Assembly: GCA_963754065.1 (NCBI GenBank)
Contig: CAVWFH010000004.1
Span: 186,001 to 250,000 of the forward strand
Source: JALORV01 sp963754065
GTDB taxonomy: Bacteria; Pseudomonadota; Gammaproteobacteria; Burkholderiales; Burkholderiaceae_F
DNA length: 64,000 nucleotides
Reading direction: 5' to 3'
The position numbers were made by a program, and so were the translations under genes. A model generated the notes under the pieces. The model saw only the letters and a list, made by a program, of their open reading frames with translations, had not been told where the DNA came from and did not search any database. Below, in pieces: positions 48,754 to 57,108 of this stretch. Within the stretch, counting starts at the first letter, position 1. Each line of letters opens with the position of its first letter.

Positions 48754-49806
48754 TCAGGCAGACCGGGCGACCTGTCCTTCGAGCACCAGTTGTCGCAGTG
48801 CACGGGCATCATCCAACGCGTGGTGCCGGCGAAGGTTCAAACGCTGCGTCGCTTCGTCGAGCGCCTCGTAGGCCACCGGCACGCGTTGCCAGCGCACGTT
48901 GGCTGGAAGGTTCTCGCCTCCGAACAACTCGGCCAACGCCCAGCGATCGAAGCCCGAGTCGCTGATGATCGTCGTCGACCCCCGCCGGGCCCGCTCGCCG
49001 AGCCACTCGCCGAGCGCCTCGGCCCCGACGGCAAGCGGTACTGCATCACCGTCGAGCAGCGGAATCACCGTGTCGTTGACGAAGTCGCTCGCCGCGCGCG
49101 GGTCCCAGCCATCCAGTTCCGCATAGAAAGCGGTCGAATCGGTTGCCACCGCGCCGACACTGATGAGTTGCGGTGACTCCAGGCTGGTGAATTCGCTGTC
49201 GATGAAGACGTAGGTCTGGGTCGGATCGGGACGGAACACGCTCGACGGAGCAGTCAGGATGCGGAACAGCAGCACCTCGTCCGCATAATGGCCTGGCGGC
49301 AGCGACAGTTTGGAGACGACGTCCTGCGCCGGCAGGTCAGTCTCGCGGAAGCCGGCCCGGCGCATCGCGCGCAGCGCCTTGACGTTGCGGCGCGAGGGCC
49401 GCACCAGGAAGCGGTTGACTCCATAGTTCGACTGCAGCCAGTCGCAGAGCACGACCAGCGCCTCGGAACCGTAGCCCTGCCCGGCGACGCGGCGTTCGGC
49501 CAGCCAGATGTCGAGTTCGACGACATCGTTCAGCACGTCGATCGGTCCGTGCGAGACGCAACCGATGTCCTCGCCGTTCGCGCTGATGATCAGCATCCGG
49601 CCGGCATAGGGCCGCGTGCCGTCGAAGCAGTGCTCGGCGTATTCGGCCGTGAAGGTGTCGAGCGACGGAATCGGGTGGTCCGGAAACATCGCACCGCCCA
49701 TCATGTTCTGCGTCAGGTCGGAACCGATCAGCCACTCGTAGACGCGCGCCCGATCGTTCGAGCGCGCGCGCTTGAGCGTGACCTTGGGACCGGCGATCGT
49801 TGTCAT
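48754..49806 (-). CDS. Fusion of GNAT acetyltransferase and DEDDh 3'-5' exonuclease-like domain
   Basis: 350 residues in two parts. Residues about 8-185 form a GNAT (RimJ/RimL-like) acetyltransferase with LDIWLAERRVAGQGYGSEAL and FLVRPSRRNVKALRAMRRAGF. Residues about 198-345 form an RNase H-like DEDDh exonuclease: DxE at Asp203/Glu205 (FIDSEFTSLESPQLISVGAV), Asp287 in SGFDRW, and His328...Asp333 in RRHHALDDARAL. This resembles small bacterial 3'-5' exoribonucleases. The ATG overlaps the stop of the carboxypeptidase gene (ATGA). Targets are unknown. Confidence 0.85.
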   Translation of the reverse strand: MTTIAGPKVTLKRARSNDRARVYEWLIGSDLTQNMMGGAMFPDHPIPSLDTFTAEYAEHCFDGTRPYAGRMLIISANGEDIGCVSHGPIDVLNDVVELDIWLAERRVAGQGYGSEALVVLCDWLQSNYGVNRFLVRPSRRNVKALRAMRRAGFRETDLPAQDVVSKLSLPPGHYADEVLLFRILTAPSSVFRPDPTQTYVFIDSEFTSLESPQLISVGAVATDSTAFYAELDGWDPRAASDFVNDTVIPLLDGDAVPLAVGAEALGEWLGERARRGSTTIISDSGFDRWALAELFGGENLPANVRWQRVPVAYEALDEATQRLNLRRHHALDDARALRQLVLEGQVARSA

Positions 49807-50936
49807 GCCGCTGGACGCATCAGGTGCTGCCGGATGGGGCCGAGCATGTCAGCACCCAGGCGGGCGCTGCGCGCGGCGCTCCATCCGTTGTGTTCGTCGG
49901 GCGCGTTGGCATTGTCCTTGAACGGCATTTCGAGCGTCAGCGACAGGCACCCGAAGGTATGTCCGACATACTTGGACGCAAGCTTCAGCACGTCGTCCTT
50001 GTACTTGCTCGCCGCATAACCGTGCTCACTCTGGAAGTCCGGGCTTGCCATCCGGAAGTCCGCACTGAACGCCGCCTGCTCGGCCGCCTGCCGGTCACTG
50101 AATCCGGGCAGCATCTCGCAGCCTGCGACGAAGACGTACGGCAGGTTTTCGTCGCCGTGAATGTCGAAGAAAGCGGCGCAGCCGCTCGCATGAATCGCAT
50201 CGCGCACGACCTGAACTTCCGGACTGCGCTCGGGCGTCGGTTCCAGCCATTCGCGGTTGAGGTTCGCGCCGGCGGCGTTGGTGCGCAGGTTGCCGAGGAC
50301 GGAGCCGTCGGGATTCATGTTCGGAACGATGTGAAAGGTGGCCATCTGGCGAAGCTCGCGCGCAACGGCATCGGCCGGGTCGAGCAGCCGCCGCATCAGA
50401 CCTTCGACAAACCACTCGGCCATCGTCTCGCCGGGATGCTGGCGCGCGATGATCCAGACAGGCTTCGTGCCCTGGCCGATCATGAGTTCGTCGAGGTCGC
50501 GACCCTGCAGGCTGCTCCCCAGCCGGCGCTGACGTGCGCCGCGTGCCACGCAGTCTGCCAGCAGCGCAAGATGCCGGTCCCATGAAAACGGCTCGAAGTA
50601 GGCGACATACGTTGCCGGCGCCGGGGGCAACTCGATGGTCAGGACCTTGCCGTCGAAGCGGGTCGGCATTCGCAGCCAGCGATTTCGGTCGACACTGGCC
50701 ACAGCGCGATAGTCCTGCCAGCCGCCGGGATAGGTGCTTTCACCGGCGTTGGTCACGCGCAGAACCGCACCGGATCGTTCGGCCCCGCTCACGCGGAAGT
50801 GGAACCACTGCAGGAACTCTCCCCGACTGCCGTCGCGCCTCAGATCGTGGCGGATGCGCAGTTCGGCCGAGTCTTCGGCGGTCGCGACCACGTCGATTGC
50901 GCCGCTGTCAAAGGTGCTGCTGATGTCGATTGTCAT
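49803..50936 (-). CDS. M14-family zinc carboxypeptidase (cytosolic type)
   Basis: About 377 residues. An N-terminal beta-sandwich domain of roughly 125 residues precedes the M14 peptidase core, the layout of cytosolic carboxypeptidases (CCP/AGBL-like). Zinc ligands are HPGE (His167/Glu170) and His260 in DIHGDE. Substrate-binding NMNPDG and NLNREW are present, as is a glutamate in LEMPF. It has no signal peptide. TTG at 50960 is possible but the ATG at 50936 is better. Cotranscribed with the GNAT-exonuclease gene (overlapping stop/start). The aminotransferase gene is divergent, 69 bp away. Confidence 0.9.
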   Translation of the reverse strand: MTIDISSTFDSGAIDVVATAEDSAELRIRHDLRRDGSRGEFLQWFHFRVSGAERSGAVLRVTNAGESTYPGGWQDYRAVASVDRNRWLRMPTRFDGKVLTIELPPAPATYVAYFEPFSWDRHLALLADCVARGARQRRLGSSLQGRDLDELMIGQGTKPVWIIARQHPGETMAEWFVEGLMRRLLDPADAVARELRQMATFHIVPNMNPDGSVLGNLRTNAAGANLNREWLEPTPERSPEVQVVRDAIHASGCAAFFDIHGDENLPYVFVAGCEMLPGFSDRQAAEQAAFSADFRMASPDFQSEHGYAASKYKDDVLKLASKYVGHTFGCLSLTLEMPFKDNANAPDEHNGWSAARSARLGADMLGPIRQHLMRPAA

Positions 50937-51005
50937 GGTGCTGGCCGATGCGCGCGTCAAAGTATAATTCGGCGCTCGCTAAGCCTCTGTTTTTCTTGGA
51001 TTTTC

Positions 51006-52163
51006 ATGACACCGCTTCGGTTGACGTCCCGATTGCCGCGGGTTGGCACCACGATCTTCACCGTGATGTCCCAGCTCGCGCTCAAGCACGGCGCCGTCAA
51101 CCTGGGCCAGGGTTTTCCGGACTTCAACTGCGATCCGGCACTTCAGCGGCATCTCGAGGAGGCCGTGCGCGCGGGACACAACCAGTACGCGCCGATGGCT
51201 GGCGTACCCGCGTTGCGCGGCGCGATTGCTGCGAAGAACCTCACGCTCTACGGTCATCGCTACGACGCGGAAACCGAGATCACCATCACCGCCGGCGCGA
51301 CGCAGGCCATCATGGCCAGCGTGCTCGCCCTCGTCCATCCGGGTGATGAAGTCATCGTGCTCGAACCAACGTACGACAGCTACGTCCCGTCGATCGAGCT
51401 GGCCGGCGGGCGACCGGTGTATGTGCCGCTCGATGCCGGGCGCGGCTACGCGCCTGACTGGGATCGCATCCGGGCAGCCATCACGCCCAAGACGCGATTG
51501 CTAATGCTCAATTTCCCGCACAACCCGACAGGACGCGTGCTCCGGCCGGAGGATCTCGCCGCCCTCGAGCACATTGTCGAATCGACCGGCGTGATCGTGC
51601 TGTCGGACGAGGTCTACGAACACATCGTGTTCGACGGCATCGCACACCAGTCGCTGATGCGATCCCCGGCATTGGCCGAACGCACGGTCGTGATCTCAAG
51701 CTTTGGCAAGACGTTTCACACCACCGGTTGGAAGGTCGGCTATGCCTGCGCCCCCGCCGCGCTCAGCGCCGAGATCCGCAAGGTGCACCAGTTCATGGTG
51801 TTTGCCGTCAACACGCCGGCGCAGCACGCCTTCGCCGCCTATCTGCAAGACCCTTCGCCCTATCTCGATCTGCCGGCGTTCTATCAGGCGAAGCGTGACC
51901 TGCTGATCGACGGGCTGCGTCGTACGCCCTTCCGTGTCCTTCCGTGCGAAGGCACGTATTTCGTGCTGGCCGATTATTCGGCGCTCAGTTCGGCGCCCGA
52001 GCCTGAGTTTGCGCAGTCGATGATCGTCAAGTACGGCGTCGCGGTCATCCCGGTGTCGGTGTTCTACGACGCGCCCCACGACCGCCGAGTCGTCCGCTTC
52101 TGCTTCGCAAAGAACGACTCGACCCTGCGCGACGCCCTGCAGCGTATTTCGGCCGCGCTCTAG
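51006..52163 (+). CDS. PLP-dependent aminotransferase (methionine/kynurenine aminotransferase-like, YbdL family)
   Basis: 385 residues of fold type I, class I/II. It shows NLGQGFPDFNCD, the ITITAGATQAIMA cofactor region, NFPHNPTGRVL, and the PLP lysine in SSFGKTFHTTGWKVGY. The YxxKRD-like tail FYQAKRDLL and C-terminal CFAKNDSTLRDALQRI are typical of the methionine aminotransferase YbdL and kynurenine aminotransferase group. ATG at 51006; the open frame upstream to 50799 overlaps the divergent gene and is not used. It likely transaminates methionine or aromatic amino acids with 2-oxoacids. Confidence 0.92.
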   Translation: MTPLRLTSRLPRVGTTIFTVMSQLALKHGAVNLGQGFPDFNCDPALQRHLEEAVRAGHNQYAPMAGVPALRGAIAAKNLTLYGHRYDAETEITITAGATQAIMASVLALVHPGDEVIVLEPTYDSYVPSIELAGGRPVYVPLDAGRGYAPDWDRIRAAITPKTRLLMLNFPHNPTGRVLRPEDLAALEHIVESTGVIVLSDEVYEHIVFDGIAHQSLMRSPALAERTVVISSFGKTFHTTGWKVGYACAPAALSAEIRKVHQFMVFAVNTPAQHAFAAYLQDPSPYLDLPAFYQAKRDLLIDGLRRTPFRVLPCEGTYFVLADYSALSSAPEPEFAQSMIVKYGVAVIPVSVFYDAPHDRRVVRFCFAKNDSTLRDALQRISAAL

Positions 52164-52239
52164 CGCGAAGACAGTCACGTCGCATTGCACTCGAGCGAGT
52201 AGGCTCGGCCGTTCACCCACCTTTGACGGGAGGAATGCC

Positions 52240-52755
52240 ATGTGCCCCGTAGCCCGTGCTATCGCAACGACCTTGTTCGTCGCGTGTTTCTCCGTTTCTG
52301 CGGCGTATGCGCAGTCGGCCGCGCCGCTTGTCGTCACAGCCAGCGACAAGGCCATCCAGTGGGGTCCCTGCCCCGGCTTCCTGCCCAAGGGGTGCCAGAT
52401 CGGCGTGCTGCATGGTGACCCGGCCAAGCCCAACGTCGACATCTTCTTCAAGGTGCCGGGCAAGTCCAAGATCGCCGCGCACAAGCACACATCCGCCGAG
52501 CGCATGGTGCTGGTGCAGGGCGAGATGCAGGTGACTTACGAGGGCCACAAGCCGGTCACGCTGAAACGCGGCTCGTATGCCTACGGCCCGGCCGAACTGG
52601 TGCACGAGGCGGCCTGCCTCAGCGCCGAGCCCTGCGTGTTGTTCATCGCGTTCGAACAGCCGCTCGATGCAATCCCGATGAAAATGGCGGCCGCGAAGGC
52701 AGCCGAAGCAAAGGCGGCGACCACGGAGCCGAAGAAAAAGAGCGGCGGCTGTTGA
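52240..52755 (+). CDS. Secreted cupin-domain protein
   Basis: 171 residues with a signal peptide (about 1-25, ending AAYAQ). The cupin barrel carries HKHTSAERMVLVQGE (first metal motif, His residues) and LVHEAACL (second). Two extra Cys (GPCPGFLPKGCQ) may form a disulfide. The Lys/Ala-rich end (AKAAEAKAATTEPKKKSGGC) is low-complexity with a terminal Cys. Putative periplasmic metal-binding protein; enzymatic activity is not shown. Confidence 0.82.
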   Translation: MCPVARAIATTLFVACFSVSAAYAQSAAPLVVTASDKAIQWGPCPGFLPKGCQIGVLHGDPAKPNVDIFFKVPGKSKIAAHKHTSAERMVLVQGEMQVTYEGHKPVTLKRGSYAYGPAELVHEAACLSAEPCVLFIAFEQPLDAIPMKMAAAKAAEAKAATTEPKKKSGGC

Positions 52756-52902
52756 GTCCTGCCACCCACAAGAGACAGCCGGCGTCGGGCGGAGACTCCG
52801 AGCGCGTGCAGCAGTGGCGTCACCGGACCCGGGCGACAGTCGCTCATACTTGATGCCTGTCGAAAGCATCGCCTTCTTTTCATCATTCAACGGGAGACAT
52901 CC

Positions 52903-53109
52903 ATGGACGAGGAAACATTCAACCTGAGCATTCGCAAGTTCCTGAAGATGGTGGGCGTCAGTTCGCAGCGCGAGATCGAACAGGCGGTGGCGAAGGCGAT
53001 TGCGGCTCGCGCCATCTCGGGGTCGGAATCGTTCCCGGCAAAGGTGACACTCGAAGTCGCTGGCCTGAAGCTGAACGTCACTTTTGACGGCGAGATCCGG
53101 CTTCAGTGA
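52903..53109 (+). CDS. DUF6494 family small protein
   Basis: 68 residues: DEETFNLSIRKFLKMVGVSSQREIEQAVAKAI then a strand-rich end (KVTLEVAGLKLNVTFDGEI). A widespread small proteobacterial family of unknown function (DUF6494). It starts with ATG after ACGGGAGACATCC. Its stop overlaps a GTG (53106) in the frame of the next gene. Confidence 0.8.
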   Translation: MDEETFNLSIRKFLKMVGVSSQREIEQAVAKAIAARAISGSESFPAKVTLEVAGLKLNVTFDGEIRLQ

Positions 53110-53132
53110 GCGCGGTGGCCTGGGAGTCGACG

Positions 53133-54113
53133 ATGAGCCGATTCGCGATCAACAGGGTTGGCCTGACCGTACTGATCCTGGCCGCACTCGCTGCCCCGGC
53201 GCTGGGCCAGACGGTGCGCTACTTCGAGCTGCCGCCGCGCAGCGCGCCGCACGACGTTGCGCCGGCGCCCGATGGAACGGTCTGGTACACCGCGCAGCGC
53301 ACGGGACATCTGGGCCGTCTCGATCCCCGTACCGGGAAGGTCGAGGAAATCCCGCTCGGCCGCGGCTCGGCCCCGCACGGAGTGATCGTCGGTCCCGACG
53401 GGGCCGCATGGGTCACCGACAGCGGGCAGAACGCCATCGTGCGTGTCGATCCGGCCACCAAGGCAGTCAGAGTGTTCCCGCTGCCGCAGGGCACGCCCTA
53501 CACGAACATGAATACCGCGGCATTCGACGGCAACGGCGTGCTGTGGTGGACCGGACAGTCGGGATACTTCGGCAGTGTGAATCCGAAGACGGGCGAAGCG
53601 CGCGTCATGGAAGCCCCGCGAGGGCGCGGACCGTACGGCATCACCGCCACACCGTCAGGAGACATCTACTACGTCTCGCTCGCTGGCAGCCATCTTGCGA
53701 AAATCGACACACGCACAGGCGTGGCCACCGTCATCGAACCGCCGACGCCACGGCAGGGTGCGCGTCGTGTCTGGAGCGATAGCAAGGGACGCCTGTGGAT
53801 CAGCGAGTGGCTGTCGGGCCAGGTCAGCATGTACAACCCGGCGAACGGCCAATGGAAGGCCTGGAAGCCGCCGGAGCGCGCGCAGATGTACTCCGTCTAT
53901 GTCGACGAGCGCGACAAGGTGTGGCTGACCGAGTGGTCGACCAACGCCATCGTGCGGTTTGATCCCGAAACGGAAAAGTTCGAGAACTTCCCCAGCGATC
54001 GAAGCAATGCGCAGGTGCGCCAGATGCTGGGCCGGCCGGGCGAAGCGTGGGGCGCGGAGTCCGGAACGGATCGGCTGGTCGTGATCTCGACCACCCCTAC
54101 TCCGGGTCGCTGA
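53133..54113 (+). CDS. Virginiamycin B lyase (streptogramin lyase)-like beta-propeller protein, secreted
   Basis: About 326 residues: a signal peptide (LTVLILAALAAPALGQ, to about residue 26), then repeats of the NHL/Vgb-type propeller (PHDVAPAPDGTVWYTAQ, PHGVIVGPDGAAWVTDSG, then further copies with LWWTGQ, IYYVSLAG, LWISEW, VWLTEW). Resemblance is to virginiamycin B lyase, which opens the lactone ring of streptogramin B. Most chromosomal homologues are of unknown substrate, so resistance is not inferred. ATG at 53133 gives the signal peptide; GTG at 53106 overlaps the previous stop and is an alternative. Confidence 0.85.
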   Translation: MSRFAINRVGLTVLILAALAAPALGQTVRYFELPPRSAPHDVAPAPDGTVWYTAQRTGHLGRLDPRTGKVEEIPLGRGSAPHGVIVGPDGAAWVTDSGQNAIVRVDPATKAVRVFPLPQGTPYTNMNTAAFDGNGVLWWTGQSGYFGSVNPKTGEARVMEAPRGRGPYGITATPSGDIYYVSLAGSHLAKIDTRTGVATVIEPPTPRQGARRVWSDSKGRLWISEWLSGQVSMYNPANGQWKAWKPPERAQMYSVYVDERDKVWLTEWSTNAIVRFDPETEKFENFPSDRSNAQVRQMLGRPGEAWGAESGTDRLVVISTTPTPGR

Positions 54114-54168
54114 GTCGGGAGTCGACTGCCGGCCCGCGGAAACGTGCCGACAGCCTGGACTCAGGAAC

Positions 54169-55253
54169 CTACACCTTCTTGGTCGTGGGCAACCCAAGCT
54201 GTGACCACAACAGCATGCCGCCACGCAGGTTGGCACAGCGATCGAATCCGGCGCTGCGCAGGATCACGGTCGCCTGCCCCGATCGCACTCCGGCGTGGCA
54301 GACCGCCACCACCGGCTTCTCGCGCGGGATCTCGGACACGCGCGCTTTGAGCTCGTTCAGGGGAACGAGCTGTGAACCGGCGATGCAGCCCGAGCGAGTC
54401 CTGCATCTCCTGGGGCTGGCGCACGTCGAGCACGTGAACGTCTGGCAGGTGCTCGGCGACCCACTCGGGCTCGACTTCGAGCAGGCCGGCGTAGGTCTGG
54501 CGCACCGGCCCCCAGTCGGCCGGGCGCGGCACCTTGCCATCGGCAGGCTGGCCGGAGCGCAGATTGGCAGGCACCGCGATATCGATCTGCTTGGGATGAG
54601 GCAGGTTCAGGTTCTCCATGAACCCGACGAAGTCGCGTTCATCGGCGCCGCCGCCAATGCGCGGGTTGTGAGTTCGCTCTTCTGCCACCGACGACACCGT
54701 GCGGCCACTGTAGTCATGCGCAGGAAAGAGCAGGCACGCATCCGGGCAGGGTGAAGATTTCCTGCACGATCGAGCGATACAGGGTGTGGGCACTGCCGTG
54801 CTGGAAGTCGCAGCGGCCGGCACCGCGGATCAGCAGCGTGTCGCCGGTGAAAGCCAGACGATGATCGTCGAGCACCAGCGTCATGCAGCCGTCGGTGTGG
54901 CCCGGCGTGGCGCGCACCTCCAGGTGGCGACTGCCGAATGCAATGCGATCGCCGTGATCGAGCGGCAGGTCGACGCCCTGGATCGGCGGCTGGTAGCGCC
55001 GCGAGATCGCAATGCGGCAGCCGGTGGCCTGCTGCATCATCCAGGCGCCGGTGACGTGGTCGGCATGGCAGTGCGTATCCACCGCGACGACGAGCCTGAG
55101 GTCCAGCTCGCGGAGCAACGCGGCGTCGCGCAAGTGCTGCTCGAACACCGCGTCAATGAGTACTGCATCGCGCGTGTGCAGGTCGCCCAGTACATACGTA
55201 TATGTCGACGAGGCGGCGTCGAACAGCTGGCGAAAGACGAGATTGGCGAACAT
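54169..55253 (-). pseudogene. Persulfide dioxygenase-rhodanese fusion (PRF/ETHE1-like), broken by two frameshifts
   Basis: The N-terminal metallo-beta-lactamase domain of ETHE1 type is intact at first: VDTHCHADHVTGAWMM with the metal ligands, ATPGHTDGCMTLVLDD and FTGDTLLIRGAGRCDFQ. After FTLP (about 54742) the frame shifts. The next segment DACLLFPAHDYSGRTVSSV and the linker to EVEPEWVAEHLPD lie in a second frame. After DSLG (about 54390) a third frame carries the rhodanese domain, CIAGSQLVPLNELKA, with the active Cys in VAVCHAGVRS. Each shift is explained by one extra base. Intact fusions of this layout oxidise glutathione persulfide and transfer sulfane sulfur (e.g. in Burkholderia). ATG at 55253 starts the conserved FANLVFRQLFD. 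Confidence 0.85.
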
Positions 55254-55418
55254 TGCGAAGGTCGGAGCACTCGGGTGCCGTGATTTGACCACGCCCGGCT
55301 GAAAACTGCCTGCCAAAGTTTGCATCGTTCCGGACGCCGGCAGCGAATCGCACCAAGCCGATTGTGCTGACCGACGGCGTACGCGACAATGCCGCCTTTG
55401 CACTCACGCGGACCTCCG

Positions 55419-56097
55419 ATGATCACCGTCCACCACCTGAACAACTCACGCTCGCAGCGCGTGCTGTGGCTGCTCGAGGAACTCGGTGTCACCTACGAAA
55501 TCACGAAGTACGAGCGTGATCCCAAAACGATGCTTGCGCCGGCTTCACTCCGCGAGATTCACCCTCTGGGCAAATCGCCCGTGATCAGTGATGGCGACAT
55601 CACCGTGGCCGAATCCGGCGCGATCCTCGAATACCTCGTCGAGCGGTACGACGACGATGGTCGCCTGGCGCCCGCCGTCGGCACGCCTGAGCGACTGCGC
55701 TGGCGCTACTGGATGCACTTCGCGGAAGGCTCCGCCATGCCGCCGCTGCTGATCAAGCTGATCTGTGAAAAGGTCGCGCGATCGCCGATGCCGTTTTTCG
55801 CCAGGCCGATCGCGCGCGCGATTTCGGCAAAAGTCCAGGCGATGGTCGTCGAACCGAACCTGAAACGCCAGCTGGACTTCATGGAGTCCGAACTCTCGCA
55901 ACAACAAGTGGTTTGCCGGCAGCGAGTTCAGTGCCGCCGACATCCAGATGAGCTTCCCGCTGGAAGCCGCCGCGCAGCGTGCCGGACTCGATGCGAGCCG
56001 GCCGAAACTGATGGGATTCCTCAAGCGTATCCACGCGCGGCCGGCGTACAAAAGAGCGCTCCAGCGCGGCGGACCCTACAGCTTCGCCGAGGACTGA
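55419..56097 (+). pseudogene. Glutathione S-transferase, frameshifted near the middle
   Basis: The first ~160 residues match the GST thioredoxin-like domain (NNSRSQRVLWLLEELG, HPLGKSPVISDGDITVAESGAILEYLVERY) and the start of the helical domain. At about 55900-55906, in CTCTCGCAACAACAAG, the family sequence jumps to another frame: NKWFAGSEFSAADIQMSFP, then PKLMGFLKRIHARPAYKRAL, ending GGPYSFAED and TGA at 56095-56097. One extra base in the CAA run explains it. Intact length would be about 225 residues. The CAA repeat is prone to slippage by polymerase or sequencer. Confidence 0.85.
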
Positions 56098-56163
56098 ACT
56101 TTCTGGCACCACGCCACGCTACAGATCAGCATTGCCGTGTAGCTGGATTCCGCTCGAGGCGCA

Positions 56164-57096
56164 TCAGAATCCAACCGCGGCCTTGCCCTTCAGCTCCAGC
56201 ATCTTGCGTGCCTCATCCGGAGTCGCGACCTCCAGCCCGAGTCCCTCGACGATCTGACGCGCGGCACGCACCTGCGCCGCGTTCGACTCGGCGAACTTGC
56301 CGGGTCCGAGCCACAGGCTGTCCTCCAGCCCCACACGGATGTTGCCGCCCATAGCAGCGGACATGGCCGCGATCGGCAGCTGGTTGCGCCCGGCGCCCAG
56401 CACACTCCACAGGTAGTTGTCGCCGAACAGTCGATCCGCAGTGCGCTTCATGTGTGCGACGTCGTCCGGGTGCGGTCCGATACCTCCGAGAATGCCAAAG
56501 ACGCTCTGGATGAAGAGCGGCGCCTTGACGATGCCACGGTCGAAGAAGTGCCTGGCTGTATACAGATGGCCGATGTCGTAGCACTCGATTTCGAAACGCG
56601 TTGCATTGCCCGCGCACGAGGTCAGGATGTGGTCAATGTCCTTGAAGGTGTTCTTGAATACACGGTCATAGGAGCCTTCGAGGTACGGACGCTCCCAGTC
56701 GAACTTGAATTCCTTGAAGCGATCGAGCATCGGATAGAGCCCGAAGTTCATCGAACCCATGTTCAGTGATGCAACCTCGGGCTTGAGCTGCAGTGCCGGC
56801 TGCAGACGTTCCTCGACCAGCATGGTCGGCGCGCCGCCGGTGGTGAAGTTGATCACCACGTCGCTTCTGCGCGCAATGGCTGGCGCGAACTCGAGGAAGA
56901 GCTTGGGGTCCTGCGTCGGATGGCCGTCGACCGGATCGCGCGCGTGCAGATGGACGATCGCTGCGCCGGCCTCAGCCGCAGCGACGGCGGCGTCTTCGAT
57001 CTCCTTCGGCGTCACGGGCAGATACGGCGACATCGAGGGCGTGTGAATCGCCCCGGTGACGGCGCAGGTGATGATCACTTTTCGCTTGGCGGCCAT
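56164..57096 (-). CDS. BKACE (DUF849) family beta-keto acid cleavage enzyme
   Basis: About 310 residues of the 3-keto-5-aminohexanoate cleavage family, Zn enzymes that use acetyl-CoA to cleave beta-keto acids. It shows IITCAVTGAIHTPSMSPYLPVTP, the zinc-binding HLHARDP, FTTGG, and QSVFGILGGIGPHPDD with SVLGAGRNQLPIAAMSAAMGGNIRVGLEDSLW. ATG at 57096 is chosen over an in-frame TTG at 57108. It is followed upstream (same strand, 12 bp) by the 3-hydroxyacyl-CoA-type dehydrogenase and the Liv-type importer, so a shared catabolic role is likely; the substrate is unknown. Confidence 0.92.
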   Translation of the reverse strand: MAAKRKVIITCAVTGAIHTPSMSPYLPVTPKEIEDAAVAAAEAGAAIVHLHARDPVDGHPTQDPKLFLEFAPAIARRSDVVINFTTGGAPTMLVEERLQPALQLKPEVASLNMGSMNFGLYPMLDRFKEFKFDWERPYLEGSYDRVFKNTFKDIDHILTSCAGNATRFEIECYDIGHLYTARHFFDRGIVKAPLFIQSVFGILGGIGPHPDDVAHMKRTADRLFGDNYLWSVLGAGRNQLPIAAMSAAMGGNIRVGLEDSLWLGPGKFAESNAAQVRAARQIVEGLGLEVATPDEARKMLELKGKAAVGF

Positions 57097-57108
57097 GAGA
57101 TTTCCCAA

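Noticed and set aside
53106..54113. Antibiotic resistance gene (virginiamycin B lyase)
   Set aside because: The protein has a signal peptide and general propeller repeats. Chromosomal homologues of this kind are common and the lyase activity cannot be inferred from the sequence alone.
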